Assembly (NCBI GenBank): GCA_965221455.1
Contig: OZ244890.1
Location: 2,108,001 to 2,172,000, forward strand
DNA: 64,000 nucleotides
Direction: 5' to 3'
Origin: SMWN01 sp965221455
GTDB lineage: Bacteria; Pseudomonadota; Gammaproteobacteria; Eutrophobiales; Eutrophobiaceae
The notes beneath the pieces are model-generated. The model saw nothing but the letters and a program-made list of their open reading frames with translations. It searched no databases and was not told the origin of the DNA. Both the position numbers and the translations under genes were made by a program. Shown here one piece after another: positions 55,579 to 63,321 of this stretch (position 1 is its first letter; every line of letters begins with the position of its first letter).

Positions 55579-55800
55579 TTATGCGCCAGCCCAACTCAAG
55601 GCAAGTTTCACAAGAAATATAATGTGAAATACAAAAATTATAGTCATAATAATGCCGACGATGATGAATTGGTGTAATTTACCATATTTGAATTGTCGCT
55701 CACGATTTGCCTCGCCTTGAATACCAATAAGCATGGCAAAGACACCCTGAAAAACTTCCCATAGAGCGAGCGATTCTTCCTGTTTGTTTTCTTCAGTCAT
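55579..55800 (-). CDS. DUF2970 small membrane protein
   Basis: Encodes about 73 residues starting at MTEENKQEESLALWEVF. The motif GIQGEANRERQF and one C-terminal membrane helix (FIIVGIIMTIIFVFHIIFLV) match DUF2970. A strong GGAGG lies upstream of the ATG at 55800. It overlaps the end of moaC by eight bases. Role unknown. Confidence 0.75.
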   Translation of the reverse strand: MTEENKQEESLALWEVFQGVFAMLIGIQGEANRERQFKYGKLHQFIIVGIIMTIIFVFHIIFLVKLALSWAGA

Positions 55801-56293
55801 CACTTTTACCTCCACTTTCATTTCTGCTCCACTTTCCGGATTTGCCGCCTGATTTTTCAACCAGGCCGACTGACTCTATAGTCATGCCGCGATCAATAGC
55901 TTTACACATATCATATATCGTTAGTAGAGATGTCTGCACCGCCTGTAATGCTTCCATCTCAACGCCTGTTTGACCTGTAGTTTCAACATGGGCCTGACAA
56001 TAAACGGCATTGTCGGCGGGTTTTATTTCCAGTGATATCTGTATATGTGAAATGGATAAAGAATGACATAAAGGGATTAGATCAGCCGTTTTCTTTGCGG
56101 CCATAATACCGGCAACACGAGCAATACCCAATACATCCCCTTTTTTATGCGTGCCGGATTCGATCTGTTGCAGTGTTTGTGCCTGCATGTGGATAAAACC
56201 GTCCGCTATGGCCAGGCGATGCGTTGAAGATTTGTCTTCAATATTAACCATATGCGCTTCACCCTTTTGATTAAAATGCGTTAACCTGGTCAT
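55793..56293 (-). CDS. moaC: Cyclic pyranopterin monophosphate synthase MoaC
   Basis: Second half of the first step of molybdenum cofactor synthesis, making cPMP with MoaA (not in this window). The motifs KKTADLIPLCHSL, GVEMEALQAV and DMCKAIDRGM are intact. The C-terminal tail after GLVEKSGGKSG is a few residues longer than usual. Minus strand, divergent from moaD and moaE with an 88-base gap. Confidence 0.94.
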   Translation of the reverse strand: MTRLTHFNQKGEAHMVNIEDKSSTHRLAIADGFIHMQAQTLQQIESGTHKKGDVLGIARVAGIMAAKKTADLIPLCHSLSISHIQISLEIKPADNAVYCQAHVETTGQTGVEMEALQAVQTSLLTIYDMCKAIDRGMTIESVGLVEKSGGKSGKWSRNESGGKSDD

Positions 56294-56381
56294 CGTTATA
56301 ATTGTTCATGAAATTTCGGCGGAGTTCTGTAATAGTATGCCCGACAACGTGGATTTATAGAACATTTTAACCGATGAATTT

Positions 56382-56612
56382 ATGAGTATTACTGTTAAAT
56401 ATTTCGCCAGTTTGAGAGAACAATTTGGCAAAGCTGAAGAACTGCTCATGCTTGGTGAGGCCACTCCGGTTGCTGAGGTTTGGAAAAATATTTCTGGCAC
56501 TGCAGACTCAAATAATATTTTGATGGCGATTAATATGGAATATGTAAAACCCGATGCCATTGTCAAAGACGGTGATGAAGTCGCTTTTTTCCCACCCGTG
56601 ACAGGCGGTTGA
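56382..56612 (+). CDS. moaD: Molybdopterin synthase sulfur carrier MoaD
   Basis: Encodes 76 residues of the ubiquitin-like fold ending in the diglycine of PPVTGG. It donates sulfur to cPMP in the MoaD/MoaE complex. Directly upstream of moaE; distinct from the AOR-linked copy at 43570. Confidence 0.9.
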   Translation: MSITVKYFASLREQFGKAEELLMLGEATPVAEVWKNISGTADSNNILMAINMEYVKPDAIVKDGDEVAFFPPVTGG

Positions 56613-56614
56613 TA

Positions 56615-57049
56615 ATGCCAATTGCAATCAGATTATCAGCGTTTGATCCCTGGAATGAAATAAAACTTCATCAACAGAAAATGAACAGGGAAGGTCAATA
56701 CGGCGCGACAGCAAGTTTTGTAGGGACGATGCGTGATTTTAATGCAGGCGAGCCTGTACAGAGCATGACTCTGGAGCATTACCCCGGGATGACGGAAAAA
56801 CACCTTGAAAAGATAAGTCTGGATGTGAGTACGCGGTGGGAACTACTCGATACCTTGATTATTCATAGAGTGGGCGATGTTCAAATTTCAGATACAATTG
56901 TGCTGGTATGTGTGTGGTCCGCACATCGGGCCGCAGCCTTTGATGCCTGCCGTTTCATTATGGAAGACTTAAAATCAAGAGCACCATTCTGGAAACAGGA
57001 ATTGACTGTAACAGGCAAACGTTGGGTTGATAAAAATACGCCAGGATAG
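56615..57049 (+). CDS. moaE: Molybdopterin synthase catalytic subunit MoaE
   Basis: Encodes 144 residues with the MoaE motifs GATASFVGTMRDFN, MTLEHYPGM and HRVGDVQISD. It pairs with MoaD to make molybdopterin. The ATG at 56615 is preferred; a TTG six bases upstream overlaps the moaD stop. Confidence 0.93.
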   Translation: MPIAIRLSAFDPWNEIKLHQQKMNREGQYGATASFVGTMRDFNAGEPVQSMTLEHYPGMTEKHLEKISLDVSTRWELLDTLIIHRVGDVQISDTIVLVCVWSAHRAAAFDACRFIMEDLKSRAPFWKQELTVTGKRWVDKNTPG

Positions 57050-57106
57050 TTGCACCGCAGCATAATCAATGCCCCTCAAATAAAAAAACGCAAATATAAT
57101 ATTTTT

Positions 57107-57148
57107 GGGTATATACTCCGGGGATATGGGTATATACTCCGGGGATAG
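57107..57148 (+). repeat. Two 21-base tandem repeats upstream of the oxidoreductase gene
   Basis: GGGTATATACTCCGGGGATA plus one base, repeated twice in tandem with one final-base difference. Each unit equals two helical turns. It lies 75-115 bases before the molybdopterin enzyme gene and is a plausible operator. Confidence 0.85.
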
Positions 57149-57222
57149 GGGATAAGTGAATTCTTCGAAATAATTATCGGGATTGTTCGATCACAGTAAT
57201 CTGAATTTCCGGGGAGAGAGAC

Positions 57223-59346
57223 ATGGCTGCAGTAATGAAAACCACTCATCATGGCGGTTGTCCGCATGATTGTCCAGATACATGTTCTATGGTATTTGAA
57301 GTTGAGGATGGCAAGCTGACCGGTGTCAAGGGTAATCCTGATCATCCCATGACCAACGGTGGTCTTTGCGTTAAGTTAAAAGATTATGAAAAGCGTCACT
57401 ACCATCCTGATCGTCTCCTGCATCCGATGCGTCGTACCGGCGCAAAAGGTAGTAAGACATTTGAGCGTATCACCTGGGATGCGGCACTGGATGAAATTAC
57501 CGACAAGTGGAAAGGCATTATTGATGAGCATGGTCCGCAAGCAATTGTTCCCTATAGTTATTTAGGAAATCAAGGTCTGGTGCATGGATTAAATGGTGGG
57601 GATGCGTTTTTTAACCGTATGGGTGCGACTGTTTGTGAGCGTACCTTCTGTGGTGAAGGTTCATGTACAGCCTGGCTACTGACGGTTGGACCGACAGCCG
57701 GTGTCGATCCGGAAAGTTTTAAGCATTCGAAATATATCGTTATCTGGGCGTGTAATGTACTGAGTACTAACTTGCATTTATGGCCGATTATTTTGCGAGC
57801 CAGAAAAGAGGGTGCCAAGGTCGTTGTCATTGATACCTATGCGTCAAAAACCGCAAAAAAAGCTGATTGGCATATTGCGCCTAAACCGGGGACTGATGGT
57901 GCGTTAGCGATGGCCATGATCAATGTCATTATTGAAGAAGGACTGATCGATAGAGACTATGTTGAAAATTATACCTTAGGTTTCGATGAACTCGCTGAAC
58001 GCGCAAAAACGCGCACACCTGAATGGGCCGAGCAGATTACCGGTGTTCCTGCAGAAGATATTCGTACACTGGCTCGCGAATATGCCACAACTCAACCCTC
58101 TGTGATTCGTCTTGGTGTAGCATTGGAGAGGAGTTATGGCGGTGGTCAGACAATTCGTGCGGTGACCTGCCTGCCTGCATTAACGGGTGCCTGGCGTCAT
58201 GTTGGTGGTGGTGCCTTACAGTTCCCTGTGTGGGAACATCCTTACAAGTTTGATGTGATTTGTCGACCTGATTTAATTCCCGAAGGAACAAGAGTGGTCA
58301 ATGCGTTACAGATTGGTCGTGCTCTGACGGATGAACCACCTGCAGGTGCGCCGATAAAATCTTTAATGTGTTGGAACGCAAACCCCGTCACTCAGGCGCC
58401 GGAAACCGAGAAAATTGTTGAAGGTTTGATGAATGAAGATTTGTTTATGGTTGCGGCGGAACACTTCATCTCTGATACAGCGTCTTATGCGGATATTCTA
58501 TTACCTGCCTCTATGGGGGCCGAGATGGAAGATATGATCTTGTCATGGGGACATCTGTATCTGACATACAATGAAAAATCTATTGAGTCTCCGGGAGAAG
58601 CCATTCCGAATAATGAAATTTTTCAACGCCTGGCTGCACGCATGGGTTATGAGGAAGAGAATTTCAAATGGTCTGACTCTGAGTGCCTTGAGCGTTATGT
58701 GGATTGGGAAGCGCCTGCATGTGACGGGATTGACCTTGATTACATGCGTGAGCATGGTTTTGCTCATCTTGCCGTGGGTACGCCGGATGATCGCGCACCG
58801 CATAAAGAAGGTCAATTTCCAACACCTTCCGGGAAATGTGAATTCATGGTAGAGGGCGCGACAAATTTTGTCGCCGCACCATTCAGGCAAATGTATGATG
58901 GATTTCAACCTGGTGAAGCATTGGATCCCTTGCCCGATTATGTAGCTTCAAGAGAGACACCGGAAAGTGATCCTGAACTGGCGGCGAAATATCCGCTGAA
59001 TATAGTGACGCCTAAAAGCCATGGTTTTCTGAATTCATGTTATGCGAATATGGAACACAAAATTAAAGGGCAGGGTGAACAATTCGTCATGATAAATAAA
59101 ACGGATGCTGATTCTCGAGATATTAAAGCAGGCAGTAAAGTTCGCGTCTTTAATGATCGGGGTGCATTCGAGGGCGATGCGCAAATTACGGATGATGTAA
59201 ATGCAGGCATTGTTGTTGCGACCCTGGGTTACTGGAGACAGTTGAATACGGGAACGGTCAACAGTATTAGTTCTGCCGAATTTGTCGATATGGGCAATGC
59301 CCCGACTTTTTCGGATAACCTGGTTCAGGTGGAAGTCGTGAGGTAA
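57223..59346 (+). CDS. Molybdopterin oxidoreductase, formate-dehydrogenase-like
   Basis: Encodes 707 residues of the bis-MGD oxidoreductase superfamily. An N-terminal [4Fe-4S] motif C13-x3-C17-x3-C21-x27-C49 is complete. Cys143 in ERTFCGEGS aligns with the Mo-ligating Sec/Cys of formate dehydrogenases, so Cys ligation is likely. No Tat signal is visible, so a cytoplasmic enzyme is expected. No small Fe-S or cytochrome subunit is next to it. It follows moaCDE. Formate oxidation is plausible, but other reactions in this diverse family are possible. Confidence 0.82.
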   Translation: MAAVMKTTHHGGCPHDCPDTCSMVFEVEDGKLTGVKGNPDHPMTNGGLCVKLKDYEKRHYHPDRLLHPMRRTGAKGSKTFERITWDAALDEITDKWKGIIDEHGPQAIVPYSYLGNQGLVHGLNGGDAFFNRMGATVCERTFCGEGSCTAWLLTVGPTAGVDPESFKHSKYIVIWACNVLSTNLHLWPIILRARKEGAKVVVIDTYASKTAKKADWHIAPKPGTDGALAMAMINVIIEEGLIDRDYVENYTLGFDELAERAKTRTPEWAEQITGVPAEDIRTLAREYATTQPSVIRLGVALERSYGGGQTIRAVTCLPALTGAWRHVGGGALQFPVWEHPYKFDVICRPDLIPEGTRVVNALQIGRALTDEPPAGAPIKSLMCWNANPVTQAPETEKIVEGLMNEDLFMVAAEHFISDTASYADILLPASMGAEMEDMILSWGHLYLTYNEKSIESPGEAIPNNEIFQRLAARMGYEEENFKWSDSECLERYVDWEAPACDGIDLDYMREHGFAHLAVGTPDDRAPHKEGQFPTPSGKCEFMVEGATNFVAAPFRQMYDGFQPGEALDPLPDYVASRETPESDPELAAKYPLNIVTPKSHGFLNSCYANMEHKIKGQGEQFVMINKTDADSRDIKAGSKVRVFNDRGAFEGDAQITDDVNAGIVVATLGYWRQLNTGTVNSISSAEFVDMGNAPTFSDNLVQVEVVR

Positions 59347-59586
59347 TATTTTTGCAAAAACGATGTTCAGGACAAAACTGACCTGTAATCATTTGCAAGT
59401 CGTTTTTTATGTATGGAATGAATTTATACTGTTATTGAAACAAAACGGTTTTTATCGTTTACTGACATGAATGCTTATGTTGTTGAGCGTTAGTTCCCGG
59501 GTGAAAACGGGATCTGGTAAAATCCGGAATTTCCGTATATGGTGCTTGAGTCCCTCCGGAATTATAGCCTGAACAGACAGGTCAGC

Positions 59587-60471
59587 CTACATCGACATGT
59601 ATTCCCTGGAAGCGTTTATCAGAGTGGAATCCGCGTATAGGCGATCGATAATACTTTCTATTTCATTTGCAAATTTTGCTGCCGACTGGAATCGGTCGGC
59701 ATCGTTTTTAGACATTGCCTTGTCAACAAGATCGGATACTTCTCGTGGGATCTCCGGTCGTAATTCACAAACCGGTACCGCAGAATTATGTACTATTTGA
59801 CCCGCCGTGTTTTCTTTACCAAAGGGATATTTCCTTGTCAGCATTCGATACATGGTTGAACCCAAAGTAAAAATGTCCGTGAGAAAAGAAATTCTTCTTT
59901 TCGAGTCAAAATGTTCAGGTGCCATGTATGCGATTGTTCCATTATCCCGAACAGGTATATCCTCAATATTTTGAGATATACTGAAATCCGTTAATTTCAC
60001 AATACCCTCTGCAGGATGATACATAATATTCCCCGGCTTGATGTCGCGATGAATCACGCCGTGGTAATGAATATATGCCAATCCAACACAACATTTATGT
60101 ATGACAGAAAGTGTTTCATCCACTGCCATTGAACCGATTGAAATCATGTAATCCAGTATTGATCGGCCTGGTACATATTCCATCGCAATATAATCCATAT
60201 CATTGTCGCTAATAACATCGTAAATGGTTACGATATTTTCGTGCGCAAATTTTCCGGCGATTTCGGCCTCATGGCGAAATTCGTCCATGGCTTGCTTGAT
60301 CTGTTCCCTGGTCATTGATTCAGGCTTTACCGACTTGATTGCGACAGACCGATTCATCACCGGATCATAGGCAAGATAAACGACACCGGATGTCCCTTCC
60401 CCGAGTTTTTCTTTCAAGTAGTATCGACCGATGTGTTTAATGTTGAATTTTTTCTTGATTGTTTTCTTCAC
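59587..60471 (-). CDS. Ser/Thr protein kinase with DFS motif
   Basis: Encodes 294 residues, almost only a Hanks-type kinase domain: GEGTSGVVYLAYD, the catalytic HRDIKPGN, then TDFSISQNI and AYMAPEH. The metal-binding DFG is DFS here, a change also seen in some active kinases. No receiver or sensor domain, no clear membrane helix. 240 bases of mostly featureless DNA separate it from the oxidoreductase gene. Confidence 0.88.
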   Translation of the reverse strand: MKKTIKKKFNIKHIGRYYLKEKLGEGTSGVVYLAYDPVMNRSVAIKSVKPESMTREQIKQAMDEFRHEAEIAGKFAHENIVTIYDVISDNDMDYIAMEYVPGRSILDYMISIGSMAVDETLSVIHKCCVGLAYIHYHGVIHRDIKPGNIMYHPAEGIVKLTDFSISQNIEDIPVRDNGTIAYMAPEHFDSKRRISFLTDIFTLGSTMYRMLTRKYPFGKENTAGQIVHNSAVPVCELRPEIPREVSDLVDKAMSKNDADRFQSAAKFANEIESIIDRLYADSTLINASREYMSM

Positions 60472-61004
60472 TCATGTCAGCTCTGATTGAGAATTATATG
60501 TGCCTGGTGGATAAATACCAGATCACGGTGCCGTGACAGGCACAAATTACGCTTGCATTTCTGGATGTGTCGATAGACAACGATATGAATGTTATCTGTA
60601 ATTCCAACGGCTTTTTATAACACGCAATCAACTTTTCCGGGAAAACCGGATGACCAGGTAGCTAACCCAAGTGGAAATAAATGTTCGATAATATCAAGAT
60701 TCATGACTGGATTTTAGGCCGGTATGAATGACATGTTTCAGGGGATGTAAATTTTGTCGGTATGTCGTTGGTATGCAAAATCAACAGGAAACAGCACGGA
60801 TGGTAAAATGGAATTGAAGATTGAGTTAAATACAGTTCATGATTTGCGACTGGCTTCATTACCTGATGCCTGATTGCCAGTGCACTTGATCGCCCCCTGA
60901 TCTTCGAGCCACTTAAAGCGTGGTGAATGTGTTAAACCGGGTAACAAGGGAAGTGATGGTAAAAACCCGTTGCACTATTACTGGACATTGGAGAGAGAAT
61001 CAGA

Positions 61005-61110
61005 TGCCGACAAAATCACGTGAATGCACCATCACGCTGGCATGACGCCACAAGCACCGGCACCCAGCACCCAGGTAGACCGCAACACTGGCGCAGACCG
61101 CACCGCCACC
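61005..61110 (+). repeat. Degenerate repeat copy 1
   Basis: Resembles copy 2 at 61236 (shared stretches ATCACG, GCACCATCACGCTGGCAT and CGCAGACCG). Its reading frame stops after 13 codons. Confidence 0.6.
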
Positions 61111-61235
61111 CGGTACCGGCTCAACATTACCATGTAACAGTGGTTAAGGTTGAGGCAGACAGCACGATACTATGACAGTGCCGAGTGAGCAGGGCACGTG
61201 GCAATCTGGATAACTGCCGAGAAAGAACTTGACCT

Positions 61236-61379
61236 ATGCGGATAACATCACGTAAACGCACCATCACGCTGGCATTACGCGACAAGCAGCAGCACCGCAA
61301 CACCTGCGCAGACCGTGCCACCACCACGCACAGGGTCATGACCGCCGTTGCTCTGCTGGCAGCAAGTCGAACAGGTTAA
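61236..61379 (+). repeat. Degenerate repeat copy 2 with 47-codon frame
   Basis: Second copy of the segment at 61005. It stays open for 47 codons (MRITSRKRTITLALRDKQQH...), an Arg/Thr-rich sequence unlike a normal protein. Probably a relic rather than a gene. Confidence 0.5.
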
Positions 61380-61715
61380 ACAGAATGTTGACTTCATTGC
61401 CTTCGTTTAACACTGCAAAAGAATAATGAGGCCATCCCTGCTAACACTTGGCTAAGGTTCCCCGTGGTTGTTAATGCGCGTTATCAGGGAAGGCAATCTA
61501 AAAGATACGACCCCCAACCCCCAAGGGGCTTATGGCGGCCAAGTAACATAATGCGGAATTCTACGCTATCGCTATTGATGATAAATACAAAGCAGCTAAT
61601 GAAATAGCGACAGTCCGTTACCACCGTAGAATCAAGCACTATGTTAAATGGCCGCAAAGGCAATAAGGTGTGCTTCGCACCGTTAACGGCTTTTATATCC
61701 CGCCCACCCATTGTC

Positions 61716-61774
61716 TGTTTAAAACGGCTCCAGCCCGGCAAACAGCCGCCGGGCTTCCGTTTCCGTTTTAAACA
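61716..61774. repeat. Nested palindrome
   Basis: Outer arms TGTTTAAAACGG and CCGTTTTAAACA (12 bases) enclose inner arms AGCCCGGC and GCCGGGCT (8 bases). The whole folds into a long interrupted hairpin of 59 bases, about 120 bases upstream of the TIR-like gene. Confidence 0.8.
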
Positions 61775-61894
61775 GCCAATCCCTTTAGCAGCTAAAATAA
61801 AGAACAAAGAAACACAATAAATTAGACGGGATCTGTCTAGTTCCTATAAACTTGCCTTCTGTATAAATAATTGTTACATGCAAAAGGAGAAGCC

Positions 61895-62323
61895 ATGAGG
61901 AAAAAGCAAGTATTTGTCAGTTTCGATTATGATAACGATAGGAATTACAAGTATCTTTTACAGGCATGGGATGCGAATCCAGATTTCGATTTTGTTTTTA
62001 AAGATGAAACACCAGGCGAAATCAATACCAATAATGTAAGTCGAATCAAGGCTGGCTTAACAAGTAAAATAAATGACGCCACCCACACTTTATTTATTGT
62101 CGGAAAATATGCCAACCAGTTACATAATGATCATGGGGAAATTGGTTTTAAAAACTGGATCAATTTTGAAGCCTATCAAAGCATTAAAAGTGATAATTAT
62201 CTTGCCGTGATCAAGCTTGATGATTCCTGTGTAATTCCAGAAGAACTAAAAGTAAAACATTGGTGGATATCTGGTTTCTCTGAGAAAAACGTGATCGATG
62301 TGTTAAACGACTCATCAAAATAA
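61895..62323 (+). CDS. TIR-like domain protein (ThsB/MTH538 type)
   Basis: Encodes about 142 residues, essentially one TIR-like domain. RKKQVFVSFDYDNDRNY at the N terminus, HTLFIVGKY in the middle and WINFEAYQS at about 88-96 match the DUF1863/ThsB type. E92 occupies the place of the catalytic Glu of NAD-processing TIR enzymes. ThsB proteins in Thoeris anti-phage defence make a signalling molecule from NAD+ that activates a second protein. The ATG at 61895 has an AAAAGGAGAAG ribosome binding site. The next gene starts four bases after the stop. Confidence 0.8.
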   Translation: MRKKQVFVSFDYDNDRNYKYLLQAWDANPDFDFVFKDETPGEINTNNVSRIKAGLTSKINDATHTLFIVGKYANQLHNDHGEIGFKNWINFEAYQSIKSDNYLAVIKLDDSCVIPEELKVKHWWISGFSEKNVIDVLNDSSK

Positions 62324-62327
62324 AACC

Positions 62328-62957
62328 ATGAGTTTAGACATTGGTAAACTGCAAATACTATCTGAGCACTACACTCATACATTTGATTTTTTACAGTTTC
62401 ATCTAAGAAAAAGGGATAAATTATTCATTGGTATTTTGCTACTAATAATTATAATGCTCTTCCAAATATATACACCTGATGAAACATCAGGTGTGATTAC
62501 CCAGCTTATATCCGACAAATTGGGCCTGAAAACACCTGTAAACTTCTTATATATTCAGAGTGTTATTTGGTTTGTTATGCTGGCCATAATCATTAAATAT
62601 TTCCAGACAGTAGTGTGTATTGATCGGCAGTATGACTACGTTCATGCATTGGAAAATATATTGAGTAGCCAATACAGCGATGGTGCATTTACACGTGAGG
62701 GTAAATCTTATTTAAGCGATTATCCTGTGTTTCTTAACTGGGTGTCATTTCTATACACAATACTGTTTCCAGTAATATTGTTGGTGGTCGTTACTTCAGA
62801 GATTATTATCGAATGCAAACAATACGGGTACACTGAAATTCTCATATGGTTTAATGCGCTTATTTATATTTTTATTCTTGTTTCTATCGCTTTGTATTTG
62901 TATGTCATACATTTTAAAAAGAAAACACACACACAAACTGAACGATTAGAAAAATGA
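62328..62957 (+). CDS. Four-helix membrane protein, putative effector
   Basis: Encodes 209 residues. Four hydrophobic segments lie at about 33-50, 73-93, 133-160 and 172-196, with short cytoplasmic parts before and after. It resembles, in layout only, four-TM pore-forming effectors of nucleotide-signalling defence systems (S-4TM type), but I cannot confirm homology. Coupled to the TIR-like gene (4-base gap) and followed one base later by the next gene. Likely acts in the inner membrane when the TIR-like partner signals (inference). Confidence 0.65.
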   Translation: MSLDIGKLQILSEHYTHTFDFLQFHLRKRDKLFIGILLLIIIMLFQIYTPDETSGVITQLISDKLGLKTPVNFLYIQSVIWFVMLAIIIKYFQTVVCIDRQYDYVHALENILSSQYSDGAFTREGKSYLSDYPVFLNWVSFLYTILFPVILLVVVTSEIIIECKQYGYTEILIWFNALIYIFILVSIALYLYVIHFKKKTHTQTERLEK

Positions 62958-62958
62958 G

Positions 62959-63198
62959 ATGACAGATATATCGTACAAAGAATATGTGATACGTCCTGCA
63001 CCAATGCAGCTTGCGGATACTAACGAATGGAATATGGAACTATACATATCCAAAGATAATGGAAGTGAAATTAAAGAGCGAAAATTTTTTACAGCAAACA
63101 CATTCGAAACTAAAGAAGAAGCAATCCAACATTGTATAAACTTTGGTAAGCAGATAATCGATGGTGAAGTTGAAGATTGCACTGTGTCTGACCTTTAA
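62959..63198 (+). CDS. Small HlyU-like protein
   Basis: Encodes 79 residues. The pattern YKEYVIRPAP...NTFETKEEAIQHCINFGKQI resembles HlyU-like small proteins, but only by recalled pattern. It starts one base after the stop of the four-TM gene, so translation is coupled. Its role in the operon is unknown; it could be regulatory or an immunity-like partner. Confidence 0.5.
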   Translation: MTDISYKEYVIRPAPMQLADTNEWNMELYISKDNGSEIKERKFFTANTFETKEEAIQHCINFGKQIIDGEVEDCTVSDL

Positions 63199-63321
63199 TA
63201 CTCTCTTCTCTCACACTCTCATCACTCAAAAGAGAAAGGTACGAAACCCTGAAATGATACGCAACGCATCGTTTGCAATCGTGGGTGGTGATAGTGACCC
63301 AAATCAGGCTAAAATCCGTCC

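Larger units (their letters stand above)
60472..61894. other. Gene-poor region with repeats
   Basis: About 1.4 kb with no supportable protein gene. It holds two degenerate copies of a roughly 100-base segment (starts 61005 and 61236) and a nested palindrome at 61716-61774, both listed separately. The rest shows nothing I recognise. An operator-like TAGAC-N7-GTCTA lies about 70 bases before the TIR-like gene. Confidence 0.5.

Noticed and set aside
61127..61339. Antisense frame of 70 codons in the gene-poor region
   Set aside because: It overlaps the decayed repeat and its composition is not protein-like.
60472..61894. A complete mobile element in the gene-poor region
   Set aside because: No transposase or integrase is present and the repeats have no matching ends.
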